Positions 15,052-22,977 of a DNA stretch of 25,615 bases are shown piece by piece. A program made the translations under genes and the position numbers. The notes beneath the pieces were generated by a model, which did no database searches, was not told where the DNA came from, and saw only the letters and a program-made list of their open reading frames with translations. The DNA is from UBA2979 sp963694535 (GTDB lineage Bacteria; Chloroflexota; Dehalococcoidia; UBA2979). How positions within the stretch are numbered: the first letter of the stretch is position 1; each line of letters begins with the position of its first letter. The DNA lies in assembly GCA_963694535.1 (NCBI GenBank), contig CAVODE010000020.1, positions 1 to 25,615 on the forward strand, in the 5' to 3' direction.

Positions 15052-15951
15052 CTAACCATCTCGTCTTCGAATCGGATCGAGTCTCTCCGACATCACGTCA
15101 CTTAGAAAGTTAAGAGATAACAAAAGTATTGCTAGAAGCGTAACTGGCCCGAGCACATAATGAGGCGCAAATCTCATATAGCGACCGCCGTCCAGCAGCA
15201 GCTGACCTAAAGTCGCATTCGGAGGCGCAGTGCCAAGGCCCAGATAATTCAGAGCCGCCATCGTGAGCACAGAGGCAACTACCGCCAACGGTAACGCCAC
15301 TGCGAACGCGCCAAATGTATTCACCGACACATGTCGCCATAAGATACGTCGTTCAGTCGCACCAAGGCACCGAGCGGCTGTCACATAATCACGCTCACGC
15401 TCACGCAGCACTCCGGCTCGTGCTAAACGCGCCATACCGGAAACGTTAAAAATAGCAATGGAGATTCCGAGTGGTACGATTCCGCCACCCAAAATTGTTA
15501 ACACTACGATCGCAATCAAAATACCTGGAAAAGCGAGCAGTGTGTCTACACCACGCATGATGAAAATGTCCGTAAGACCGCCTCGCCATCCGGCCGTATA
15601 GCCAAGTGCAATACCAAATATCCAACCTGCAATCACGGCGCCGATTCCTACTATTACCGTTCGCCCTAGACCAGATGCATTTCGCGCAAGCAAATCACGG
15701 GAGATATGATCCGTTCCCATCGGATGCTCCCAGGAAGGCGTCTGGTTTTTTGTCACATTTTCAATCCAATTAGGGTCAGCACCCCACAGTAGCGGCACCA
15801 AAATGGCAAACAAAAATAAAAATATGAGTCCAAATAATGAGATGAATCCCCTCGCTGTTTTACTAACGGCACGTACTTCCCTCAGCAACGAACTGAGAGC
15901 CGTAGGTGGTACTTCAGACGCAAAGATAGGATCTACTGTATTAGTTGACAT
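15052..15951 (-). CDS. dppC: ABC transporter permease, DppC-like, copy 1
   Basis: 299 residues, same fold and motifs as copy 2: FISLFGLIFLFLFAILVPLL as first helix, HPMGTDHISRDLLAR, LTDIFIMRGVDTLLAFPGIL, the EAA loop DYVTAARCLGATERRILWRHV and ALNYLGLGTAPPNATLGQLL. It begins one base after the dppB stop (TAAGATG), so it is translationally coupled to dppB; GGAGG inside the last dppB codons is its ribosome binding site. The patch TILGGGIVPLGISIAIFNVSG differs from copy 2 and lacks four residues. This copy is in the ancestral dppB-dppC arrangement, so it is probably the parental one. It would pair with DppB to form the membrane channel. Confidence 0.93.
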   Translation of the reverse strand: MSTNTVDPIFASEVPPTALSSLLREVRAVSKTARGFISLFGLIFLFLFAILVPLLWGADPNWIENVTKNQTPSWEHPMGTDHISRDLLARNASGLGRTVIVGIGAVIAGWIFGIALGYTAGWRGGLTDIFIMRGVDTLLAFPGILIAIVVLTILGGGIVPLGISIAIFNVSGMARLARAGVLRERERDYVTAARCLGATERRILWRHVSVNTFGAFAVALPLAVVASVLTMAALNYLGLGTAPPNATLGQLLLDGGRYMRFAPHYVLGPVTLLAILLLSLNFLSDVMSERLDPIRRRDG

Positions 15952-15952
15952 C

Positions 15953-16918
15953 TTACGCCTCCGCTTTTCCACCGAGGCGAATTCTCGGATCTAGTCCAAC
16001 ATATAACAGGTCAGTTATCAAATTAACTACTAAAAATATAATTACTAGCAGCAAAGTAATGCCCTGCATCATTACGTAATCGCGCTCGCGCACCGCACTT
16101 ACTAATGCTCGACCTACACCTGGCCAGGTGAACACTTGCTCAATTACGAGAGTGCCGGCTAGTACACCGCCGACCTGCAATCCCATAATCGTGACCACCG
16201 GAATGAGACTTGGCTTTAAGGCGTGCCTAATCATGACTGTGCGCTCACGGAGGCCCTTAGCTCGAGCCGTCCGAATATAGTCTTCAGTCAACGTGTCTAA
16301 AATAGACTGCCGCGTATACCGCGAAATCTGAGCTGCAACGATACTACCCAACGCTATCGTAGGAAGTGCAAGGTGTTGAAGCGCATCCAAAGGATTCTCG
16401 GTAAAAGGCACCCTACCGGACGCCGGCAACAGCTTAAGTGTCACGGCAAAAATCAATAGGTACAAAAGACCAGCAATAAATGAAGGAATACCTATATTAA
16501 TTCCAGTCCATAACGATGCAATATAGTCCCAAACTCCACCTCTATTCACGGCCGCCAAGACACCGAGTACTACGCCCCAAAGAAATCCATAGGTTAAGGC
16601 GAATAAAGCAAGTTCAATAGTTGCGGGGAAAGCACTAAAAATGATATCGGCCGCCGGAATTCCCTTATTCATTGAAATACCGAAGTCGCCCTGTATAGCA
16701 TTTCCAACCCAGCTGAAATATTGCACGTGGAAGGGATCATTCAATCCCATACGCTCACGAGCCAGTTCATACGCCTCTTGGCTAGTCTGATTTTCTCCAC
16801 TCGAAGCTAAAAGTGCAGGATCTCCCGGTATAAGTCTCACAACCATAAACACCAAGAAAGAAGCCAATATCATGACCGGTATCATCTGCGTGACTAAACG
16901 ATGCACGAAATACTGCAT
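15953..16918 (-). CDS. dppB: ABC transporter permease, DppB-like
   Basis: 321 residues, first gene of the importer operon. One N-terminal helix (MIPVMILASFLVFMVVRLIPGDPA) with the RLIPGDPA motif of DppB/OppB proteins, a periplasmic loop (EERMGLNDPFHVQYF type), then five more helices and the EAA loop DYIRTARAKGLRERTVMIRH. It ends GLDPRIRLGGKAEA. With DppC it forms the translocation pore for the ligand delivered by the lipoprotein. No strong Shine-Dalgarno is near the ATG (GGAG is about 13 bases away). It is divergent from the CoA transferase across a 209-base gap that holds the likely control sites for both operons. Confidence 0.94.
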   Translation of the reverse strand: MQYFVHRLVTQMIPVMILASFLVFMVVRLIPGDPALLASSGENQTSQEAYELARERMGLNDPFHVQYFSWVGNAIQGDFGISMNKGIPAADIIFSAFPATIELALFALTYGFLWGVVLGVLAAVNRGGVWDYIASLWTGINIGIPSFIAGLLYLLIFAVTLKLLPASGRVPFTENPLDALQHLALPTIALGSIVAAQISRYTRQSILDTLTEDYIRTARAKGLRERTVMIRHALKPSLIPVVTIMGLQVGGVLAGTLVIEQVFTWPGVGRALVSAVRERDYVMMQGITLLLVIIFLVVNLITDLLYVGLDPRIRLGGKAEA

Positions 16919-16953
16919 AACCGCTGTGGCTCCATTCCTTAGTTTGCTAGCAA

Positions 16954-16982
16954 AATATATAAATCAATAAAAATTAAATCGA
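16954..16982 (-). promoter_or_regulatory. Candidate promoter of the importer operon
   Basis: Minus strand: TCGATT (16977-16982), exactly 17 bases, TATATT (16954-16959), 35 bases before the dppB ATG. The -10 is good, the -35 matches only half the consensus, and the area is AT-rich, so chance is possible. Confidence 0.35.
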
Positions 16983-17048
16983 TCGTAGTGAAAGACTAAT
17001 GTCTGTTCAACCCACTGCATAGAATGTATGGCTTATAGCTCTGACGTT

Positions 17049-17066
17049 CTGTTATATACCTAACAG
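17049..17066. promoter_or_regulatory. Candidate operator: inverted repeat CTGTTA-N6-TAACAG
   Basis: Perfect 6-bp half-sites (17049-17054 and 17061-17066) spaced by TATACC, in the divergent gap between the importer operon and the CoA transferase, just upstream of where the -35 of the CoA transferase promoter would fall. Size and symmetry fit a dimeric regulator site; no regulator gene is nearby. Confidence 0.4.
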
Positions 17067-17089
17067 TCACCAAAATAATTTCGTGAAAC

Positions 17090-17095
17090 TATAAT
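17090..17095 (+). promoter_or_regulatory. Candidate -10 (TATAAT) for the CoA transferase-carboxylase operon
   Basis: Consensus TATAAT 32 bases upstream of the CoA transferase ATG. There is no good -35 at 16-18 bases, which would fit an activator-dependent promoter using the inverted repeat at 17049-17066. Inference. Confidence 0.45.
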
Positions 17096-17127
17096 GACGA
17101 TCACCAGAATGACGGAATGAGGTATTT

Positions 17128-19524
17128 ATGAGTAACGCATTCTCAGACATTCGCGTACTAGATTTATCAGCCAGTTTATCGGGTGCATTCGCAGCTCGAT
17201 TCTTTGGAGACTTCGGAGCCGAAGTAATACTCGCTGAAAGTGTGGCCGGACACACATTAAGAAATTCCAAAGTACTCCATGCATATGCAAACTGGAATAA
17301 AAAATCAATCCAGTTCGACGGGCACGATGAGCTCGACGCTCTGATAAAAAGCAGCGACATCATCATCACCACTGAAATTGATAAAGAAGATGAGCTCTTC
17401 GTTCGAGTCAGCGAGAAAAGACTTCGTAAGTCAGTTCACTTATCTATTACCCCACACGGCCTAGATGGCAATCTGGCTGGAGTTCCTGGTAATGGCTTGA
17501 CGGCTTCAGCACGAACAGGATTCTCACATATTAATGTGTACGAAAATGAACCACCGCTGCAATTGCCGGTCAATCTCACAGGTTTTATTGCCGGGGTGTG
17601 TGGCTTTATTACCTCTGCGGCGGTTGCACTACACATGAGAAGTTCTGGTCTTGGTGATCTAGTCGACGTGAGCGAAGTCGAATCTCTTTCTCTTGCTTCT
17701 GCACCATGGGCCATCCAGGCTATCTATGAAAATCGAGGGTGGTCGAGAGGCGTACTTGGTGGCAAAGCACGAGGTGTACCCGCGCCTCTCTGGGAGGCCA
17801 AGGATGGCCTTATTAATTTTGGGCTAGGTGATTTTAGGAATTGGACCGAATCTATGAGAGTACTCGGTGTGGAGGAATATGCCGACAATCCTGAACTCAT
17901 TCCAGACATAGGGCGACACGGTAATCCACAATTAGCAGAAGTCGTAGCCGCTGTTGCCCAAACTGTGCCGAGCAAGAATCGTAAAGATTTATTCCTCGCG
18001 CTTTGCAAATTGCGCTCAATCACAGGCATGGTTCAGGATATGTCAGACATCGAATCATGTGACCACCTAAATGCACGTGACTATTTCCGTAGCACCAGAA
18101 TTGGTGACAAATTAGTCAAATTTCCAGGTCCATCCGCGCACCTATACCCCATTAAGTGGGAGCTTCGCTCTGACGCACCTTCGCTTGACCAGGATCGTGA
18201 ACAAATAGATCTCAAAAGGACTCCTACCGAAATTAAGAATCCAAGTTCTGCATCGTTGTCACCAGATGGACCACTAGCTGGGAAAAGAGTGCTCGCATTC
18301 ACGCATGCCTGGTCAGGCACATTCGCCACTGAGTTGTTGGGACTTCTTGGCGCCGATGTCGTTCAGATTGAGGCGCCGCACCGAGTGGATGTTTGGAGAA
18401 GAGTGAGTAATAAGGTGCCGGAAGGTGTGCAAAATACTGATATCGATCAGCACTTTCTCAATACACAAGGTCTCTATAATTCAGCAAACTTGAATAAGCG
18501 CGCCATAACACTAGATATGAGAACGACCGAAGGCCAAGATATATTTTGGCAGCTTGTACCGCATTTTGACATAGTCATGGACAATTTCACGCCACAAATT
18601 TTGCCGCGATGGGGAATCACACTGGAGACCCTGGCTGAAAAACGTCCTGGCGTGGTGTTTGCGTCATTATCCGCCTACGGCGCCACCGGACCATACCAAG
18701 AATTTCCAGGAAACGGCGGCACAACTGAACCTATGTCTGGCCTGTCCTCGATTCATGGCTATGAAGGTGACCTGGGGATGAATACGGGAGGAATGATCCC
18801 AGATCCGATATCCGGATATTTCACAATCGCTTCAGTCATAGCCGCACTTCATGAAGCGAGCAAAACCGGAGAAGCTCAACGCATCGAAGGTTCGATGCTC
18901 GAATCTCTCACAGCAATCGTCGGGGATGCACTAGGTGAATATCAGCTCAGTGGTGAGATTCCCAGACCGCATGGCAACAAACACCCCGAAATTGCCCCGC
19001 ACGGCGTGTACCAAACCAAAGATAGTGAATGGATAGCAATTTCTGCTGATAACGAAACTGCTTGGAATAACTTCTCCAATCTGCTGGGACTTACTGAAGA
19101 TTCACAATTCACAAGTCAACAACAACGAAAAGAAAATGAATCTCTCCTGAACGAAATCATAAGCAAATGGGCGGAAGGCCACTCAGCACAAGACATGGAA
19201 AATCAACTGACTGGAGTGGGCGTGTGTGCGGCACAGGTAGCTGAACCCTACAAGATATATAGCGAACCTGATGCTAATTTCCTGTCAAGGGATTTTTTAT
19301 CGTATATTAAGCATCCAGAGACAGGAATTAACGTCCTCCCCACGCGTGCCTGGAAGTTTGAAAGCATTGAGTCATCTAAAGTTCGGCCGGCCCCCTGTGT
19401 CGGTCAACACAGTAAGGAAGTATTGCAGGAATACTTGAATATCACCGATGAAAAATATCAAAAACTGATTGAGAATGCCGTAACCGGAACAATATACGAC
19501 TACGAAAGGTACAAAAAAATATGA
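17128..19524 (+). CDS. Double-domain family III CoA transferase (CaiB/BaiF fusion)
   Basis: 798 residues, about twice the usual 400, made of two CaiB/BaiF units. Unit 1 (about 6-350): IRVLDLSASLSGAFAARFFGDFGAEVI, then LTGFIAGVCGFITSAAVALH and DVSEVESLSL. Unit 2 (about 382-780): KRVLAFTHAWSGTFATELLGLLGADVVQIEAP, MDNFTPQILPRWGI, SLSAYGATGPY, PDPISGYFTIASVIAALHEA. Family III enzymes move CoA between acids through a covalent Asp-CoA intermediate; the Asp sits in the D-x-x-x-G motif. Unit 2 has it (D559, DPISG); unit 1 has Gly152 (GFIAG), so only unit 2 should be catalytic. GAGG lies 5 bases before ATG. The stop overlaps the carboxylase start (ATGA), so the two are made together. The acid and CoA donor are unknown. 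Confidence 0.9.
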   Translation: MSNAFSDIRVLDLSASLSGAFAARFFGDFGAEVILAESVAGHTLRNSKVLHAYANWNKKSIQFDGHDELDALIKSSDIIITTEIDKEDELFVRVSEKRLRKSVHLSITPHGLDGNLAGVPGNGLTASARTGFSHINVYENEPPLQLPVNLTGFIAGVCGFITSAAVALHMRSSGLGDLVDVSEVESLSLASAPWAIQAIYENRGWSRGVLGGKARGVPAPLWEAKDGLINFGLGDFRNWTESMRVLGVEEYADNPELIPDIGRHGNPQLAEVVAAVAQTVPSKNRKDLFLALCKLRSITGMVQDMSDIESCDHLNARDYFRSTRIGDKLVKFPGPSAHLYPIKWELRSDAPSLDQDREQIDLKRTPTEIKNPSSASLSPDGPLAGKRVLAFTHAWSGTFATELLGLLGADVVQIEAPHRVDVWRRVSNKVPEGVQNTDIDQHFLNTQGLYNSANLNKRAITLDMRTTEGQDIFWQLVPHFDIVMDNFTPQILPRWGITLETLAEKRPGVVFASLSAYGATGPYQEFPGNGGTTEPMSGLSSIHGYEGDLGMNTGGMIPDPISGYFTIASVIAALHEASKTGEAQRIEGSMLESLTAIVGDALGEYQLSGEIPRPHGNKHPEIAPHGVYQTKDSEWIAISADNETAWNNFSNLLGLTEDSQFTSQQQRKENESLLNEIISKWAEGHSAQDMENQLTGVGVCAAQVAEPYKIYSEPDANFLSRDFLSYIKHPETGINVLPTRAWKFESIESSKVRPAPCVGQHSKEVLQEYLNITDEKYQKLIENAVTGTIYDYERYKKI

Positions 19525-22500
19525 GTTTCCAGAAAATCCTGATTGCTAACCGTGGTGAAATTGCAATACGCATAATGCGAGCCGCAAATGATCTTGGGAT
19601 TCAAACAGTAGCTATATATTCCGAAGATGATGCGACATCATTACACCGAACCATTGCTGACGAGAGTTTTGCACTACCTGGTAAAGGTGTTCCCGCATAT
19701 CTCGATATGGACACAATTATTGATGCTGCAAAAAAAATGAATTGTGATGCTGTCCACCCTGGTTACGGGTTTTTAGCTGAAAATTCGGAGTTTGCAAAAA
19801 AATGTGCTGAACAAAATCTCACGTTTATCGGGCCAGACGTTGAACATCTTGAATTATTTGGTAATAAAGGGCGTGCACGAACCGCCGCCACCGCCGCTGG
19901 CGTACCAATTCTTAAGGGTATTGATCGATCGGTTTCAGTTGAAGAGGCCAAAGAATTTTTCTCAAGTCTTGGAGCAAATGCAGGAATGATGATTAAGGCT
20001 GTTGCTGGTGGCGGTGGGCGAGGGTCACGAGCTGTCACAGACGAACTTGAAATAGAAGAAGCCTTTAAAAGATGTCAGTCAGAGGCAACTAGCGCCTTCG
20101 GTAATGGGGAACTCTATGTGGAGGAATTCATTCAACAGGCAAGACATATTGAAGTTCAAATTCTTGGAGATAAAAACGGAAATATAATCAATCTTGGCGA
20201 ACGTGAGTGCAGTGTTCAACGACGCTATCAAAAAATAGTTGAAATTGCTCCAGCTCCCCACCTTCCTGAACGGCTCCGTGATGACATTATCGAGGCAGCC
20301 GAACGTCTCGCTCAGAGTGTCAATTATTCAAATCTCGGTACCTTTGAATTCCTTGTAAACACCAACGCATCCGACGGAGGTGACCCGTTTTCATTTATTG
20401 AAGCAAACGCTCGACTACAGGTCGAGCATACTGTGACAGAAGCTGTGACCGGTGTGGATATTGTTCAGACCCAAATTGAGCTAGCTGCCGGAACACTGCT
20501 TGTTGATCTCGGATTAGATAACTCTGATATAGGAACACCTCGAGGGTTTGCTATTCAAGCTCGTATAAATATGGAGACACTCGGTGTGGACGGAACAGTG
20601 CGACCGTCAGGGGGGACTCTCCGTTCCTACGAAGCACCCAACGGCCCAGGTGTCCGAACCGATGGATTTGGATATGCCGGTTACACAACCAGTCCAATGT
20701 TTGACTCGCTGCTCGCAAAAGTAATTACACATTCGTCATCTAACAAATTCGAGACCGCCGTACAGCGATCACTACGTGCGCTTTCTGAATTCCGAATAGA
20801 GGGTGTGGCCACAAACATCCCTTTCTTGATGAATGTTCTAACAAGCACTGACTTTATTGACGGATCAGTACATACGCGATGGGTCGACGAAAAAATAGCT
20901 GACCTTGCGATGACAGATACCGATAGCCAGCAAAAGCGTTGGATTGAAAGTGCCGAAGTGCCAATCCCCGTGGTTGCAGGCCAACAGGCCAGTCCGCTCA
21001 CTGGGACGGCTCCAGTCATGGTGGACACCTCAGACCCTTTGGCACTTTTCAGTTACGACCGTCAAGTGAAAGAAGCGGAGAAAGTTGCACCTCCGACGGA
21101 AGACGCAGTAGTAAGTCTTGTTGGCCCTGACGGATCGATTGGAATAGGCGCTCCGATTCAGGGAACGATTATTCAAATTTCTGTCGCCGAGGGAGATTCG
21201 ATACGCACGGGTCAGGAAATGCTAGTTATGGAAGCCATGAAAATGGAGCACGTAATTAAGGCTGATATCAGTGGAATTGTTAAAAAAATTAATGTCGCTC
21301 CTGGGGACATAATTGTTGAAGGACATCCGTTAATTTTCGTTGAAGAGGGCGAATTGAGCGAAGCTAGTTACGAAGAGGAAGAGGCTATTGACCTAGATTA
21401 TATCCGGCCGGACCTGGAAGAAGCCTATGCCAGGCACGCATTCACACTGGACGAGAATAGACCCGAGGCCGTAGCAAAACGGTATGGACGGGGCTATCGA
21501 ATGCCACGTGAAAATATCGCACAACTGGTTGACGAGGGAACATTCAAAGAATATGGGCCATTAGTAGTCGCACGGCAACACCAACGGTTCAGTAGTGAGG
21601 AACTCAGGAAGAATACTCCTGCAGACGGTTTGGTCTCAGGTATCGGTTCGGTGAATGGAAAGCATTTTTCGCCTGAACAGGCTCGGACGATGGTTATATC
21701 TTATGACTACACCGTACTGGCTGGAACACAAGGTGGGCGTAACCACTATAAACAAGATCGCATGTTTGAGCTCGCTCAGCGATTTAAAATTCCACTGGTT
21801 TTCTTCACAGAAGGTGGCGGAGGACGACCTGGCGATGATCGAATCGGACCCGGAGTGGCATTCGATACTCACACATTCACACAATTTTCTCAGCTCAGTG
21901 GCTGGATCCCACTCGTAGGGGTAACTAATGGACGATGCTTCGCGGGTAACACTGCACTCTTGGCATGCTGCGACGTAATTATTGCGACTGAAGGATCTAC
22001 GGTTGCTATGGGTGGGCCTGCAATGGTGGAAAGTGGAGGCTTAGGTGTGTACACACCAGAAGAGCTCGGTCCGATGTCGTTCCAAGTACCAAATGGAGTA
22101 GTTGATATTCTGGTCAAAGATGAAGAAGAAGCAGTGGATGTTGCTAAAAAATATCTGTCGTATTTCCAAGGCCCAATAGATGAATGGGAAGCTCCAGATC
22201 AACGACCTCTCCGACATATTGTGCCTGAGAATCGTAAACAACTGTATGACATGCGGGAAGTGATAAACACGATCGCTGATAAAGATTCGGTGCTTGAAAT
22301 ACGAGAAAAGTTCGGTATTGGTATTATCACCGCCTTCATGCGTATTGAAGGTAAGCCAATGGCAGTTATAGCTAATAATCCTCACCACATCGCTGGCGCA
22401 ATTGACTCGGATGGTGCCGACAAGGGTGCTCGATTTGTTCAACTATGTGACGCCTACGATATTCCAATTTTAAGTTTGATGGATTGTCCAGGAATGATGG

Positions 22501-22958
22501 TGGGTCCAGATGTTGAATCCACTGCTTTGGTCAGACACTGTGTCCGTATGTTTAATGCTGGCGCAAACCTTACAACGCCAATGTTCCTCACAGTTGTTCG
22601 CAAGGCCTACGGACTAGGTGTACAAGCCATGTGTGGTGCTAGCTCTTTTGTAGGGTTCTTTTCAGTAGCATGGCCAACAGCGGAATTTGCAGGCATGGCG
22701 ATTGAGGGTTCTGTGAAACTCGGCTATCGCAAAGAGCTGGAAGCTATCGAAGACCCAGCCGAGCGACTCGCTGAATACCAGGATCGAGTAGATCGTGCAT
22801 ATGAAAGTGCGAAAGCTGTCAATGCGAGTGCCGGTTACGGTATTGATGATGTGATTGATCCCGCAGACACACGGTCATGGCTTGTCATGGGACTAAATAG
22901 CGTACCAACGCCGCCTGAGCGCACGGAAAAGAAATATCCGTTTATTGATACCTGGTAG
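19521..22958 (+). CDS. Single-chain biotin-dependent acyl-CoA carboxylase (biotin carboxylase, carrier and carboxyltransferase in one)
   Basis: 1145 residues, full biotin carboxylase cycle in one chain. Biotin carboxylase about 1-455: KILIANRGEIAIRIMRAA, KAVAGGGGRGSR (ATP lid), ECSVQRRYQKIVEIAPAP, IEANARLQVEHTVTE. Biotin carrier about 540-608: EAMKMEH with K574 as the biotinylated lysine. Carboxyltransferase about 640-1145: TEGGGGRPGDD, MDCPGMMVGPDVE, RKAYGLGVQAM and WPTAEFAGMAIEGSVKLG; both N and C halves are present. This order matches the single-chain long-chain acyl-CoA carboxylases known from mycobacteria, which accept several acyl-CoA lengths. It adds bicarbonate carbon to an acyl-CoA using ATP. 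The start overlaps the CoA transferase stop by four bases. The acyl substrate is not readable. It is convergent to malate synthase, 19 bases away. Confidence 0.94.
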   Translation: MSFQKILIANRGEIAIRIMRAANDLGIQTVAIYSEDDATSLHRTIADESFALPGKGVPAYLDMDTIIDAAKKMNCDAVHPGYGFLAENSEFAKKCAEQNLTFIGPDVEHLELFGNKGRARTAATAAGVPILKGIDRSVSVEEAKEFFSSLGANAGMMIKAVAGGGGRGSRAVTDELEIEEAFKRCQSEATSAFGNGELYVEEFIQQARHIEVQILGDKNGNIINLGERECSVQRRYQKIVEIAPAPHLPERLRDDIIEAAERLAQSVNYSNLGTFEFLVNTNASDGGDPFSFIEANARLQVEHTVTEAVTGVDIVQTQIELAAGTLLVDLGLDNSDIGTPRGFAIQARINMETLGVDGTVRPSGGTLRSYEAPNGPGVRTDGFGYAGYTTSPMFDSLLAKVITHSSSNKFETAVQRSLRALSEFRIEGVATNIPFLMNVLTSTDFIDGSVHTRWVDEKIADLAMTDTDSQQKRWIESAEVPIPVVAGQQASPLTGTAPVMVDTSDPLALFSYDRQVKEAEKVAPPTEDAVVSLVGPDGSIGIGAPIQGTIIQISVAEGDSIRTGQEMLVMEAMKMEHVIKADISGIVKKINVAPGDIIVEGHPLIFVEEGELSEASYEEEEAIDLDYIRPDLEEAYARHAFTLDENRPEAVAKRYGRGYRMPRENIAQLVDEGTFKEYGPLVVARQHQRFSSEELRKNTPADGLVSGIGSVNGKHFSPEQARTMVISYDYTVLAGTQGGRNHYKQDRMFELAQRFKIPLVFFTEGGGGRPGDDRIGPGVAFDTHTFTQFSQLSGWIPLVGVTNGRCFAGNTALLACCDVIIATEGSTVAMGGPAMVESGGLGVYTPEELGPMSFQVPNGVVDILVKDEEEAVDVAKKYLSYFQGPIDEWEAPDQRPLRHIVPENRKQLYDMREVINTIADKDSVLEIREKFGIGIITAFMRIEGKPMAVIANNPHHIAGAIDSDGADKGARFVQLCDAYDIPILSLMDCPGMMVGPDVESTALVRHCVRMFNAGANLTTPMFLTVVRKAYGLGVQAMCGASSFVGFFSVAWPTAEFAGMAIEGSVKLGYRKELEAIEDPAERLAEYQDRVDRAYESAKAVNASAGYGIDDVIDPADTRSWLVMGLNSVPTPPERTEKKYPFIDTW

Positions 22959-22977
22959 AGATAGCTCAGCCGCCACT

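Larger units (their letters stand above)
14053..15951 (-). repeat. Tandem direct duplication of dppC (unit about 1 kb)
   Basis: Copy 1 (15052-15951) and copy 2 (14053-14964) lie head to tail with equivalent bases 999 apart downstream and 987 apart upstream of a 12-base indel. The tract 14189-14421 is identical base for base to 15188-15420 (233 bases), whereas about 14436-14502 against 15435-15489 is strongly diverged. See findings. Confidence 0.95.

Noticed and set aside
14053..15972. The 1-kb direct repeat as an insertion sequence or transposon
   Set aside because: Both copies are intact DppC permease genes with a dppB tail; there is no transposase, terminal inverted repeat or target-site duplication.
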